Below are positions 47,056 to 61,600 of a stretch of DNA of 64,000 nt, one piece after another. The stretch covers positions 22,128,276 through 22,192,275 of the forward strand of contig NC_079379.1 of NCBI RefSeq assembly GCF_021018895.1, in the 5' to 3' direction. A program made the translations under genes and the position numbers. Source of the DNA: Seriola aureovittata. Its lineage: Eukaryota; Chordata; Actinopteri; Carangiformes; Carangidae. Every line of letters starts with the position of its first letter. Within the stretch, counting starts at the first letter, position 1. Below the pieces are notes generated by a model. That model saw only the letters and a program-made list of their open reading frames with translations. It ran no database searches and had not been told where the DNA came from.

Positions 47056-48125
47056 ATGAGCAGAAAAAGAGAAAGGAAGAGAGGGAAGTAAGTCATATTT
47101 CAGATCACTTCACCAATGTGCAATAGTCCCCTGAGGGAGGGAGGAGGTACGCCCACACTGGATTGATTTTGGTCATCACAGTAGATCACATTGCAGCCAC
47201 AGTAAATCTGAATTATGCCGCCACAGTATAAGCCTCAGAAAACTCCCAACTGTGTGGTCACGAGCTCTTCACTGTTCAAAGGTCTGACAGTAATGATGAT
47301 CATCATGCTTTCACAACGGTATTTTCAATTTTAGTAAAAGCAGCAACTGCTGACTACAGCCCTGCAAAACACTAAAATATCACAGTTTTCAACATTCACT
47401 AACAACTGTCCCAGATCACACCACAATTAAAATAATAATTATAATATTACATTGAGGCTATGGTGCCGGCGGCTCTTTCTGACAGAACCTGTCAGTATGC
47501 TAACGGTTAGCTGTCATACCCAAGTGACAGTCTGTCTTTTCTAAAGAGCTTCAGGAGGCCTACGCCGCTATGCTGCGCGTTTACTTACATGTGTGTTCAC
47601 ACTGGCTGCAGTCTGTTGCATCCAGCCAATACTGCTCTATCTTTCTACATAGAGTTTGCCTTGGATAATGATCATCAGCAAGCTACTCAAATGTTGGATT
47701 TCTGTTTGTTATGAATTCATTTCTGATTTATTTTGGACACACAATGTCACAAAAATACCACTATCTCCACATGCAGCTGCTAAAAAGCTAAAATAAAGTA
47801 TAGTAGTTATATTTTTCATGTCTCTGACGCACATTCAGCCTAGACAGTGAAACTATAATGAAAGGTGCCAGTTTTAAATAATGTTGCTGGTATGATGACA
47901 ATATGACTATCAACAGTTTTATTTTTACTAGGACTACTTGCTGCAAATGTTAAAAAAATATGCAAGACGCAGAATTCTAGATCTCGTGTGTTCGCTCTAA
48001 CCCGTTAACATGGGCGCCGAAATGAAAGCTAAGGCGTTCCTCGGGTGCCACACACACGTGCAACCAGTGTGTTCCCGGCCTTCTTTCATTAGGTATCGCA
48101 CAATGAAAATGCTTTTGAGTTGAGT
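47055..48125. other. Unique stretch with one short repeat copy
   Basis: Contains repeat family E at 47491-47563 and otherwise nothing recognised. The minus-strand frame at 47977-48165 runs into the edge of the Tc1 element. Confidence 0.35.
47491..47563 (+). repeat. Interspersed repeat family E, copy 1
   Basis: 'agtatgctaacggttagctg', 'tcatacccaagtgacagt' and 'agagcttcaggaggcctac' align in order with 54745-54818. Only this core is shared. Confidence 0.5.
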
Positions 48126-48905
48126 CATGTAGTGATATACTCAGCCAATCATGTGGCAGCAGCACAGCGCTTCAGTTAATGTTCACAAAAAACAATGGGT
48201 AAAAATGCGATCTTAACGACTTTGACCGTGAAGTGGTTGTTGGTTTGAATGTTTCTGAAACTGCTGATCTCCTCTCACACACAACAGTCTCTAGAGTTTT
48301 CACTCACAATGGTGCCTTGTTGATGAGAGAGGTCAGAGGAGAATGGTCCGACTGGTTGGAGCTGACAGAAAGGCTACAGTGACTCCGATAATCACTCTTT
48401 TTATAACTGTGGTGAGCAGAACAACCATCTCAGAATGCACAACACGTCGACAACAAAAGAGAAGACTACATCAGGTTCCAGTCCTGTCAGCCAAGAACAG
48501 AAATCTGCAGCTGCAGTGGGCACAGACTCAACAAAGCTGGACAGTTGAAGGATGGAAAAATGCAGCCTGGTCTGATGAATGTGGATTTCTGCTGAGGTAC
48601 GCAGATGTTAAGGTCAGAATTTGGCAACAACAGCTTGAATCAATGGACCCAACGCGCCTTGTGTCAACAGTCGAGGCTGGAGGTGGTGGTGTAACGGCGT
48701 GGGGAAGGTTTTCTTGGCACACTTTGGGCCCTTAATACCAATCAATCATCATGTACTTCAGTGGCCTTCCCAATCACCTGATCTGAATCCAGTAGAATAC
48801 CTTTGGGATGTGGCAGTATGGCAAATAAGGAAAGAAAGGAAAATTTCAAACGTATTGTGAGAGAAAATGGAGGAACTCCCCAGTATTGGTGTGGTGGCTC
48901 TCTTG
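48126..48905 (+). mobile_element. Tc1/mariner-like transposon, internally deleted
   Basis: The left part 'cagccaatcatgtggcagca' and 'cttcagttaatgttcaca' is characteristic of a fish Tc1-like element. It then encodes an N-terminal DNA-binding piece, most of the first catalytic segment and a short C-terminal scrap, and ends near 'ccagtattggtgtggt'. A Tc1 element of this type is about 1.3-1.6 kb, so roughly half is missing. Clear terminal inverted repeats and a TA duplication are not visible, so both ends are probably eroded. Confidence 0.88.
48202..48830 (+). pseudogene. Tc1-like transposase, multiply broken
   Basis: First piece: DLNDFDREVVVGLNVSETA followed by TTVSRVF, the paired-like helix-turn-helix of Tc1 transposases. 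A small deletion near 48310 shifts the frame; the next open piece starts RLVGADRKATVT at about 48349 and runs to 48735. It contains NAAWSDECGF, the first catalytic Asp (residue 78 counting from 48343), and the GGGGVTAWG and FSWHTLGP motifs. A deletion near 48745-48752 removes the segment with the second catalytic Asp (the DNAPCH region). The text resumes as WPSQSPDLNPVEYLWDV (about 48762-48813), which keeps the third acidic residue. It is a dead copy. Confidence 0.88.
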
Positions 48906-49398
48906 AGAATGAAATGTCAGAAATATTGGATAATGAAGAAGAAACACACATCTTGTTGCCATTGTAATTACTAGACAATAGATATAATTTACAATAATTA
49001 ATTTGCATTGAAATATGTCCATTGTACCTTTTTCTTCCCAAATAAAAACTCTATAATAATAGCACTGTTAAAGTGGTCAGCCTGTAGTAAACATGCTAGC
49101 AGATTAGCTCTCCGGTGGTAGTGCTAGCTTGGTTACCCTAATCAGTCATGTGACCCTCGCCTTCAAGTCTCCCTCCATCAAATCTCCATAGTTAGCACCT
49201 AAAGAAACCAAGATTTACCCCATAGAAACTCTTCCAGTCATTTACCCAACACTTACACATTGAAAAGTCAGTACAGTATTTGATATTTTACATTAGAAAG
49301 TGATACTCTAATTATCTAATAATTACTAAGGATTTAAAAAGTGCTTACAGAGAAATTTATTATTCTAGGTCCCACCTAAAAGCTAATTTGTTACCCCC
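48906..49398. other. Unique stretch, nothing recognised
   Basis: Flank of the Tc1 remnant. Words such as 'acatgctagcagattagctc' suggest an old repeat, but no second copy is identified. Confidence 0.3.
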
Positions 49399-49627
49399 TT
49401 GAAGGAGCTATCGGTAAGTTAGCTATTGCTACATAGCCAACGTTAGCATTAACAGTCTTGCCAAGACCTTGAGCCATCGTTGAATTCACAATACAAGAGG
49501 TTATAATACGTCCTCTGAGCAGCACTACTTCTTCAAGGCAGATTGGACGCTACAGTGACTCGGTATCGGAAAGAGAGGAGACGGGACTAGCTGATTAGTG
49601 GGCTAACTTCAGTAGAAGAAAAGAAGT
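49399..49627 (-). mobile_element. TTAA-type MITE family A, copy 4 (rearranged)
   Basis: The first ~55 bases ('gaaggagctatcggtaag' to 'aacgttagcattaacag') read like the left end of the forward family. The text then switches at about 49458 to the reverse orientation ('gccaagaccttgagcc', 'acaagaggttataatacgtc', 'aaggcagattggacgctaca'). The copy is therefore a chimera with an internal deletion or inversion. Confidence 0.65.
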
Positions 49628-51713
49628 AGAACCATCAACATCCTAACAGTACGTATACCCTGTTAAGTATTACAGTATGCACAAAATACTAAATGTAGAA
49701 AATATTTACACTGTAATTTGTTAGCTCTACCCCAGCATCCTGTAAATCAATACTTGTGCAGATAGCAAACAAAACAAAAGCAGAAAACACTGCGGCAACT
49801 TTAAAAACTAAGTGTTACTTTTAATATTACTGCTCCGTATTGACTTGCAGCAACAGGTAGCAGCCTGCATGTGCTCCGCCATCCTCACTCCAGTCCAGTT
49901 CTGCAGCAGTACCAGTTTCTGACATCCTTCCACTGTTGGATAATGAAAAATGCATCACCATTGATCTCCTCTGTGTTGCAAATCTTGCACAATGTCGGCT
50001 GTCCAGAACAAACCATCCTCTTATATTTGTTCTATTCATCCTTTGTGCTACCTGGTCTCCATTAAAATATAATCCTGACAGTTAGATACCTAAACATCAA
50101 AGCCGCTGGCATTGCTTCTACCCAAATGAGATGAGGCCTCCTTTCAATTAAAACCGACTCCTGACTGTTCTTTGTTGGGCTCCCTGTGTTCATGAATTCC
50201 CTGTAACCCTTTCATCACCTGCTCCTCATTAATTCACCTCACAGGGTTTTCACTGCATTTCTTCCTCTCCTGCTCTCCTGTTTTCTGACTCTGCGTTACC
50301 TCATGTCGACAGCACTGTAGGTTTGAAATGATAATGAAACAGAGAGCGGTCACAACCGTTGTCCACATCCCATGCAAGAGCGCATAATGTTGGCAACACC
50401 TCATACAAAATGCTCAACAAAACCAGTTGCATCAGCAGTTCCAGCAGGTAGCTTTGCTCTGCAGAGGTTAGCATGATGATACGATGAAGCCAGTACAGCA
50501 TAATTTTTTCCCCGCTTCCAAATAAAGTGGTCTAGCAACCAGAGAGGGATAGACGCCCTGCTTGGGTTCCTCCACTGAGGTGGACTGAAGCTTCATGTTT
50601 AAAAGGTCATCAGCGTTTGAGCCAATATCTCCATTTGATTCCTCTTGCAAACATTTTTTCGCCAGCAATGCAAACTCTTTTATCCCAGACCAACATCATA
50701 CAGCTATTAAAGATGACATTTAAAAGTAATCCCTGGTTAAAAAAAAAATAAAAAAATCTTTTGTCTCAACGATCTTTACCAAGAATCCACATCTGCTAGT
50801 TATTAAACGGCTCAGTAGCTTTAAAAATTAGCTCAGAATCATATTACTTTTTTATTAATAGACTTCTCCCTGATAGTCTGGAGAGAGAAAAGTATATCTC
50901 TGTAAAATGAAAAGGATGAATAGCTAACTTCTCAATTCAATTTTGAAATTTAATCAAATTGCCAATTAACTGTATTAACAGGGGGAGGCTACATGTTTAG
51001 AATTGATGGATCCCAGTTGCTCCTCTTCCTCACTCTTAATGAAACTGTAAGGCAAAAGAAATCTTCTGAGAATGACCTTCGTCTACTAATCTGCTAATTA
51101 ACTTTGAATTAGACTTTGATGCATAATTATTTACCTGCATATGTACAGCTAAATATTCACAGATTATGGGGGGGGGCATAAATAAAGATGAGCAAATTTG
51201 TGTACCGTGTCTTATTATGAGGTCCTGCAGACATGACTACCCCAGCGCAGCAACAGAAACAGGCAGCGATTACGCCCATCCTCCCCCATCTGTCCCTCCA
51301 TCCATCTCAGTCCACCCTTCCCCCCACTTATCCCTGTCCAAACCTCTGTGTCAGAAGGAGGTGGATAAAAAGATTTTGCTATCCAGAGGACTACAATGTA
51401 AACCTGCACAATGCATTATATAAAGTATAAATACAGATTTAATCAGCCTAAATCACAAAGACTGAATGGAGAAACCCACCCACCCACATAAACAGTCCAA
51501 CAGTAATATAATGTCCAGTTATCTGCACATTTTCACTTTAATTAACCTTTTCTCACTTTTTATTTTATAAATACAAAAGCTGATTTTGCATTTGTTTTAT
51601 TCCCATTTTTGAAATGGGAATAACATTACATTATTTTGTAATTGTAAGGCTGACATTTAGTCAGTGTTTTCATATCAGTATACATTTTTGTTAATTTTTC
51701 TCTTTAAAAGGAG
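49628..51713. other. Unique non-coding stretch
   Basis: No gene or clear repeat. Bases about 50090-50300 and 50840-51160 are complex with many TAAT cores and could be regulatory. A G run lies at 51169-51176. Open frames at 51166-51430 lack motifs. Confidence 0.35.
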
Positions 51714-52104
51714 CCATTTGTAAGTTTTGCTATTGCTACACAGCCAACGTTAGCATTAACAGATGTTCACTTACCAGTCTAGAAGAAATGTTGCGAGTTC
51801 AGCATCAAACTTCATTCCTTTACTTGCCAAGAGCTTAACATCTCGTCTCTATCACATCTTGTCTCTACTGCAGTTAGCATGCTAGCCAGCTAGCCCCGGC
51901 CAGTCTCATCACTTTCCGATAGCGACTCGCTGTAGCCTCCAATCTGCCCTGAAGACACAGCGCCGTTCAGAGGACATATTATTACCTCTTGTGTTATAAA
52001 GACAACAATGGCTTAAGATCTTGTCAAGCAACGATCCCTCCCAAAACCATCACCCTCTCCCGCAAAGAAATTACATTCTGCCGTGGAAAAAAACTAACAA
52101 AGTC
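51714..52104 (+). mobile_element. TTAA-type MITE family A, copy 5
   Basis: Starts TTAA then 'aaggagccatttgtaag', continues 'cattaacagatgttcact', 'gttagcatgctagccagcta', 'ctgtagcctccaatctgccc' and 'gatcttgtcaagcaacg', and fades at 'aaactaacaaag'. The left end is intact and the right inverted repeat is degraded. Confidence 0.7.
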
Positions 52105-54744
52105 TGTTCGGTATGAAGCTAGAGCCTCAAGAAGGTTAGCTTATCTTAGCATAAAGACAACCTTAAAGTGGTAAAAATTATTTAATTAGCCAGTAAACAT
52201 ATATGTTCCCCTGTTTGTCGGGTTATTTGCTGTGTTTTGAATTCAGTTTGATTTGGTTAACATCTTTTTAAGGCCCCTTTACAGTTTACAGAGAATTTAC
52301 AGAGATGGTGGAGCTTTGTCATTTTATTCAAAAGAAACACAAGTGTCAAGTATGGCTCCTTCTCTAATCCCAGGCAGTGTCAAATCAAAATTCAGAGAAA
52401 AAAAAAACTGGATTCATCAACATTAGATCTGTTGTCTCTTTCAACCCATTGTCATCCTTTATGTATGAAATATAAAATATATAGTAAACAACACAAGCCA
52501 GAGTCTTGTTTTGATGTGCTTTGAGGTTTGAACTTCTCACTCACCTCTCTCTGCTCTATGCATGAATAACTATCCTACTGGGTGTATGAAGGATGATTTG
52601 TTTATATTGTTATGAAGTTATCAATTCCACATCTTAAATCTTAAAATCAGGTTTTACTCTCACCTGTATCTCTTCAGCAGTGTCTACAGCCTAAGGCTGG
52701 CCTACGAGGCTCGAGTTTGCATCTTAGCAGCTTCTGCATCACAGGAGAAGAAACGGGTTTAGACCGCAGCAAGAAACACAAGTAAACAAGACTGTATCTG
52801 GAGGACAAATGTTGTGTGAGAAAGGCATCTGATTCTGCCTCCGAGGAGTTGTGTGATGTTCAGTGGAGGATCACAGCGGCGCCTGACATCTAAAGCAGGC
52901 GTTGTCGATTCCCAGCAGTCCTAGCACTGCTCCAGATCAGGAGACAGATCCTGATGTGGGGAAAAATGAATGCATATGAATACATGTGGCTGTGATGTTG
53001 GATTTGGATGCATTTCAGAAAAGCACACCATATGCACTTGTCACTGAGTGGATAATCCCGAGATATGCAGGATCAAGGTTAATCTGTCGTTAAAAATGAA
53101 ATGGATTCAGAACATATCAAGACACAATATCTCTGGCTCAGCATGTTTTGGTTTTTGCCAATGCAGCATATTTAGTTGAAGGGTGAAAGTCATGATGACT
53201 TACTTGAGAGTCCAGACATATAGCCCATATGGATATTTTTTCCTTGCACAGTATTTCCCCTCACCTTTCTTTCACTGCCTTTCTTTTGCATGATAGAGTG
53301 GACCTTTGTAAGGATCATCTATCATTACATGGGATTACCATTTCTTTGCATGCTGGGATCTCTTAGGATTACAGGGAGATTACTTCATATTTCTAAAAAC
53401 CCCTGTGCCAGATCTGCCTTTATCTTTTCCATCCGGCAGTTTTTGGTAAGACGCTGAACGTCTACCATCCTGAATGCCTCTCAGAGAATTCATTTCCACA
53501 TTCTCTGCATCAGTAAAACCTGTGATATATGTGCATTTTTCTTCCTTCCTGTGATTTCCAGAGAACCTCCAGCTACTGTTCAAAGACCAAATGAATATTA
53601 TGTTTGTGAGTCCTTACATTTTTTATAGCAATTAACAAAACAAGCTTTACAATTCCCAGATTCATGGTGTTGCCTGTTCTGTGTCCCTGAGGCTTTCAAG
53701 GAGATGTGCTGTGTGGGAAAAAAACACATCATTAACAATGCAGCGAGCTATAATGGATAAATGTGAAGGTCATGTTCTGATGATATTGTCATTATTGAAT
53801 TGGTATTTTTTAGAATTTGGTGACAAATCTTTTTCCATTATCTGCACTCATCACCTCCGCTGTCGAAATTCAGGAAATGTGAACTCTGGGGGGGAAGAAA
53901 ACAAAAATGCATATCCTTTGCTTTCCAAATAAACATAAATTTTATGTTAATCATTTAAAAAAGCGTGTCTAAGTCTGACCAAAAGCAAACACAGAAAATT
54001 GCCCCCCAGAATATTGAAGCCATTATTTGTCTGAAATCGAACACGACCAACAGCCTTGCATGTGTCTGTGCAGATGTTTGTTTAAACCCACAAGCCGAAC
54101 ATGAAAGTGAAAAGTTAAGCATGACAAAGTCACAATTATGAGAATAAAGAAAAATACAAAAATTGAATTTTTTGTTTTTCTTCGTTCGTTATTGCATCTG
54201 TATGTTGTATGTCAAGAAATAGTTATCTCTGTCCTTTTTACATGAATGTTTATATGCAATTTTTTTTTTAAATCACCAGGTTCATCTAGTGAGCTTTAGA
54301 GATGTTGGTGGACACATTCTTTCCTTTTGTACATATCCAAGCAGTTCCACATGGCCTCCGTTCTCTATGCTAAGCTAAGATAAACATATCCTGAGCAGGA
54401 GTCAGGAGGTATTCGGGTTTAGAAAAACCTCCCGCGACCAGACGTCTTGGTTTGTCTGGGATTGTCTGGTTACAAGCTGAATGTAAAATATCTGTAAAAC
54501 GCTGGTTTTCAACACAATTTAGATAACGCTTATAATAGTTTTCTTGTTTTTAGTGCTTTTATAGACGTTTAACACGTTCTATCCTAATTACATAACCCAA
54601 TATAAAAACATAAACATTACACCGCGCGTCTGAATGCGACACTGATTGCTCTGTACATGTGTCAATATATCAATATGTCGTTGTCAAGGCTGTTGCTAGC
54701 CTATGAGTCACAGGCAAACTTAATAAGCTATGACGCTGGCAAGC
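52105..54744. other. Unique non-coding stretch, no gene seen
   Basis: Complex AT-rich sequence. Open frames at 53380-53583 (minus) and 53681-53932 lack protein motifs. Bases 54380-54480 ('gtattcgggtttagaaaaac') may be an old repeat. Confidence 0.35.
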
Positions 54745-54818
54745 TGTGAGTATGCTAACAGTTAGCCGTCATACCGAAGAGACAGTTGGTGTTTTCTACA
54801 GAGCTCCAGGAAGCTTAC
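54745..54818 (+). repeat. Interspersed repeat family E, copy 2
   Basis: 'gagtatgctaacagttagcc', 'gtcataccgaagagacagtt' and 'agagctccaggaagcttac' match 47491-47563 in order. Confidence 0.5.
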
Positions 54819-55124
54819 TCCTTCCTTCGTAAGGAACTCGGCTACAAAAATGCTGCGTTCATGGCGTCCGCGGTGCTGAAAGGTGCGCTCGGTAGGCGCG
54901 CTAAGAAATGAAATAATTGTTCACCATCGTGATGAAAGCACATACATGTGCATGAACACGCAGCACGCTTAACGATCCCGGTTTGGAGGTTTCATTATGT
55001 GCTCACCCTATGATGACCATGTTTGTTAGGAAAGTGTAAATCCTCTAAAATCACAAATCATTTTATCTATATTTATGTAGGTTATAAAAAACAAAAACAA
55101 AGCTACGGTGTGTTAATGTCACAA
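54819..55124. other. Unique stretch, nothing recognised
   Basis: A brief GC-richer segment with CpGs at 54845-54905, otherwise AT-rich. No repeat copy elsewhere in the window. Confidence 0.3.
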
Positions 55125-55440
55125 TGAAGCCAGGAACTCAGGGGAAAGCACCCGAACGCAGACACTGAGACAGCCGGATGCAGAGAAGTTGTTTTCTATA
55201 AACAAAAACTGGCTCACAAGCTGACGGCTGGAAAAAAGTTGGAGTTCAGACAGGAAGGAAAACTAAGCTCAAGAAATCCACAACACAGGTAGCAAAACCA
55301 CAGGGAAATACTTAGGAACAGGAAACTAAACAGGAACAGGTGCGTAGGTAGGTCAGGCAGGTCTGGTGATTGGGCACAGGTGGGTGTGGGGAGTCAGGTA
55401 ACCGGGACATGGCTGGAGACATGAGCTGAGCCACCAAACG
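55125..55440 (+). repeat. Interspersed fish repeat, class uncertain
   Basis: 'gggaaagcacccgaacgcag', 'aggtaggtcaggcaggtctg' and 'gacatgagctgagccacc' recall a widespread fish repeat. No second copy is in this window and no transposase or LTR signature is visible, so the class is left open. Confidence 0.45.
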
Positions 55441-56132
55441 GAACAGGACTTGTCCCACTACTGGAAAAAAAGCAAATGTGCGTATTTCCCAGAATTTCTA
55501 TTTCTTTGAAACTGCATTGTTCAACACAGTATTGCTCATCTCTTCTTCCTCTCTCGTCCTCTTAGCATCTCCCTCCCTCTTTCTTGACAGCCTGTCATCC
55601 ACCGCAGATATAAGTGTCTGTTTCAGAACTCGCCGACCTCCACAGTTATAGTCCACCCCAGCTGGGAAATGATATGGATGTAACTGGTAAAGTGTGCTGA
55701 CCAGCAATGCTGCAAAATTGGTGGGTATCGTCCGAATCACTTGTAGAAGTTGACTTGCTGTTATCCAAAACCAGAAAAGGGTTGGTCACCTTGAGGAAAG
55801 GTGAAAGGAAATGTTCAGTCTCTCGCTGGCTCCTTTAAATCTTATATGAATGTATGTATGTTTTGTTTTTTATTTTTCAGCCTTTTAATCTTACTTTTGT
55901 TAATCAGGAGTTTCTCCCTGCCTTCTAACCACTTACTGTAGAGCTGAGAAGGCAGCTCGACACTTCACTGCCAGTACAGACGCTACAGTAAATGTCTCTG
56001 GATCAATACTGTTGCCCATAGCTCTGCACTGTACCGAGTCTCTCACGCTGCTCAGCTCATTAGAGATGGGTCTGACCTATAGGTTTACATCAGCTCACTG
56101 GCAGCAGGTAGAGATACCTGTAAGGCTGCTTT

Positions 56133-56135
<3 letters not shown>
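55441..56135. other. Unique stretch, no gene seen
   Basis: The minus-strand open frame at 55498-55740 has no family motif. No repeat is recognised. Confidence 0.35.
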
Positions 56136-58045
<1,910 letters not shown>

Positions 58046-58435
58046 GCCACCATCAGGTCAAAAGTTCAGTTTGTCCAATACCTTGGTTTATGACCAAACA
58101 CCAGTGAAACTAAGGTCACTGGATGGATTGGATTACTACAGAGCATGTGGGTCTACAGAGCATGATTTTCTACTGAAGTGATCCAACTTCAAAAACGGTC
58201 CAATACAAGTTCAACTAAATTATAATCCCGGAGGAAATTGGGTTTGCATTAACATACAGGTCACAGGCATACATAATATACTTGCAGAATTAATGTCATT
58301 CCCATCAGCCTCAGCTGTATTTAGTGTTAACATGCTAAACCGATTTGTACCTGCTTAACATCAACATATTAGAATTGCCATTGTGAGCATGTTAGCACGT
58401 CCACATTAGCATTAACCCTATAAACACCAGTGTTC
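58046..58435 (+). repeat. Interspersed repeat family C, copy 3
   Basis: 'caaaagttcagtttgtcc', 'ataccttggtttatgacc', 'gcagaattaatgtcattccc', 'atcagcctcagctgtattt' and 'ccattgtgagcatgttagca' match 44126-44425 and 23093-23197 in order. Confidence 0.7.
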
Positions 58436-60698
58436 CTATGTAGATATGTGAAACTGATTTAAAATCAGTTTTACTGTTAAAGCAGACACAATGTTTTTCC
58501 ATGTACATGAGAAGTTAGTCTTATTGTGTAGTGCTACAAATTAAAACTTGTGTATTCTTCACTGACTGCTGGTCATAATGATACACTACTCGTGTGTTTG
58601 AAAGCATGTACTTTGTGCTGGGGTGCTTTTGTTCTCAGTTGTGCAGATTGTGCAGAAGGATCAGTGACAATTTGTACACTTCCAGACTTAAAGACATCAT
58701 TCAAAGCTTTTCTAAAAGTCCAGCTCTGCTGCATTTGTGCTGCTTTATGTTCCCGATATTTGGGTGTGTAATCCTCATCAGTGTCTTGGGAGATAATGAG
58801 ACCATGTGAGATCTTATTACCTTCCAGCACAGTTTCATGCAGCAATAATTACTCCCACTGGCGGCTTGCTCACTGACGACGCCTGCCCAAAGTATCACTC
58901 TGGGACTAATGGTTTCCCTCCTTCACAAGGCAAACAATGGAATGAACACCGCTTCAATCAACTCAGAGTGATGGATTTAATGACAAAATCATTTTTCCTC
59001 CACTTTATGGCCGAGGAGGAGCGACACATGCAGAATCAGATGGGTCTCTGAGGGGATGTGTTTGTGCGAAAGCTGAGCTGTAAACAAGAGTGCGTCTTTT
59101 ATTTGCCGTGATTTCATCGCATTTGATGATAACTGAATGTGACCAACCAATTGCTGTTAACTTGCAGGCAAATGAACTGCATTACTATGTGTGAGTGTGG
59201 CTCCCTCATCAGTTTTCGACAATAGAGCGATGTCTTTAGGGTCGAGGTGGAAAAATGAGCTCTATTGATTTCAGGGAGGGAAGAAAGAGGAGGAAAAAGC
59301 AAGTAGAGGGACTCCAACTAGCCTCAGTTGGATCATGAGTTCAACATGCAGTGACAAATGGAGGGTGGAATGAGAAAGAACACCCTGAAATCAAATTGAG
59401 TATGGATTGTTGTGGCCTGGATTTATGGCTCTGGGGTATCTCAGACCTGGAAGTCATAAATTGATGCAGTTGAAATGGGGCATCAGTAGGGGATTGCTGC
59501 TATGATTCGTTTACTGCGCGTGTCACCGACGGACAATACAAATGGCGAGTCATTGTTGTCCCACAACAGGGCTCGTTAATAGAATATACAAAGACAGAAG
59601 TTAAAGGCCGTGACAAATCTGCCCCTGCGGACCGAGGTGGGAAACAGCCACATATCTACACACAGCACAAGCACCGCTCAGGGACACTGACAGGGGGACA
59701 GCCAGGGTGAGACCAGCACATCGGTCTGCAGGTAGAGTATAGTGGTCCCTGTTGGTCTCTTAGGAGAAATCAGGTAACAGTCTGATACGATTGAGCTGAT
59801 AAAGTTTGGGTAATTACACACAGTATCTAAAGCTGAATTGATTAATCCAATACACTGTCTGGTTGTAAAAGACATTAGCAAGCAACAGAAAATGTATATA
59901 ATGTTTCTTTTAAAAGGATAAGAATGAAGATTTTCCTGATATACAAACATTTCATGAATGAATGAAAACATATCTCTATTATTGCGATGAGTGACATGTT
60001 GCTTTGTTCAGATGAACACGGGCACTGTAGTATATTTTGGTCCCACATTCAGTGTCCTTCAGCAATAAATGATCAGATTTTATCTAGAAGATACACTACA
60101 GCACTAAATGTGTATTAATCCGCAGCTTAAAATAGCCCCCAATAAATGCACTATTTCTTCTTGTTTGAGTAACATCTGTTCAAACCTACAGTGACCAGCT
60201 GTTTTAGGAAAAATGCTTTTAGAAAATGAAAGTATATATTTATGACCTGTTTTTAAAGATTTAAGTCTTCAGTAAGAACTAATGGGCTGGGGTGCATTAG
60301 CCACAGACAGGCTGGAGATGTTGGAAGGACTTCTCCCACTGCAATGTCATGAAGGTTTTGGTTAAATTACGTTGTGGCTCAAATCAATGTCAGAATTTCA
60401 ATGTGAATGCATACCCAACAGAATAGCACCCCTCCCCACAGGAGCCAGAGATCAGCGGATACAGCAGGCGATGAGACCAATATAAGATCAAATTGGACCA
60501 ATAAGGACAAACTTTTCACCTACATCCAACACCGCTCATTTTTCTGAGTTGTCCTAAAACTACATGCAGTCTACCGAGACCGCAACACACAGCACCAACA
60601 AATCAAATATGCTAATTGAGCAACCAAGAGAGCATGAAACAGACAACCTACAAAACGCAATAACAAAGTCAGCACAGTTCCCAAAAGTAATAATAATT
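58436..60698. other. Unique stretch with enhancer-like blocks
   Basis: No gene is recognised. Bases 58800-59060 and 59440-59600 are complex and motif-rich with several overlapping short open frames on both strands, compatible with conserved non-coding DNA. Bases 60060-60690 may be an old dispersed repeat by recall, ending in the A run at 60699-60719. Confidence 0.3.
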
Positions 60699-60719
60699 AA
60701 AAAAAAAAAAAAAAAAAAA
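60699..60719. repeat. Poly-A run of 21
   Basis: Twenty-one As just upstream of the repeat that starts near 60740. It could be a retroposon tail or a simple homopolymer. Confidence 0.8.
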
Positions 60720-60739
60720 CTATATTCACTCACCATTGA

Positions 60740-61600
60740 AGTTTTCTCTGGAGTACGATCCACCGGTTGTTGTGATCAAGTGGCAAACTGCCGTGACGTC
60801 ACCCTTTGATTTATGAACTGCCGTTTTGAAGACTCGAGTTTGGCTTAATGGACGTCGCCATCTTGTTTTTTTTTTGGAGCGAGAAGAAACCATATTTGGA
60901 TGAGAGGGTGGAGCTGGGGAGCAGGGAGGGGTGGATCTTACCTGTGTCCCCGAGGACACCAAGTACCGCCCACCTGCATCGGCAACAGTTTCCTAAACCG
61001 TGCGAAGATGCTGCTAACACAGTTAGCTTTCACAACTGTCAAATTAGTCGTACAGGCTAATTACATTACACCCATTTGGCAGTTATCATGTGAGGAGTAG
61101 CTTGTAATGTTTTTGTAGTTGAAGTTAGCATGTGTGCTAACGTTAAACTGTAAAACCACAGTGTAAAACGTATTGTAACCTCGTGTTTTAAATTGGTTCT
61201 GCAGAATATGAACAGACTTAAGAACACTTCCTCCCTCTCACTGTGAGTCTGCTTCATGTAAACTGTGTCAAACACGAAGACTGATGATGAATAACGGCTC
61301 CTGGACTTTTTGCACCTTACCTCCATCACTTATGGACGGCTGCAACAGCTTAGTCCTGTCAACAGACTGTTGCCCTATCCTCACTTAGCTAAGTATTATT
61401 TTTACATTTCTGCTTGTTACTAAATAAGATTTATCCACCTCTCTTTATTATGCAAACTTGTCTTGTGTCAGTGAAGTTCACCTGTACCTTCATTCACAAC
61501 TGTACTTTATTTTTAATTTGTCAGTTACAGTTTTTCAGTCTTTTGTACACGTCTAAATTGTTGAAATGAATGCAATTTTTAATGTGAAATAAAGTTTATT
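60740..61600 (+). repeat. Fish interspersed element with CRE and YY1 motifs
   Basis: 'gaactgccgttttgaaga', 'ctcgagtttggcttaatgg', 'cgccatcttg' and 'tggatgagagggtggagct' (in part) match a common percomorph repeat by recall. It carries a perfect CRE palindrome TGACGTCA (60794-60801) and a YY1-type CGCCATCTTG (60856-60865), then later an AATAAA at 61588-61593. Whether 61000-61600 belongs to the same element is uncertain. No transposase motif is visible. Confidence 0.45.
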
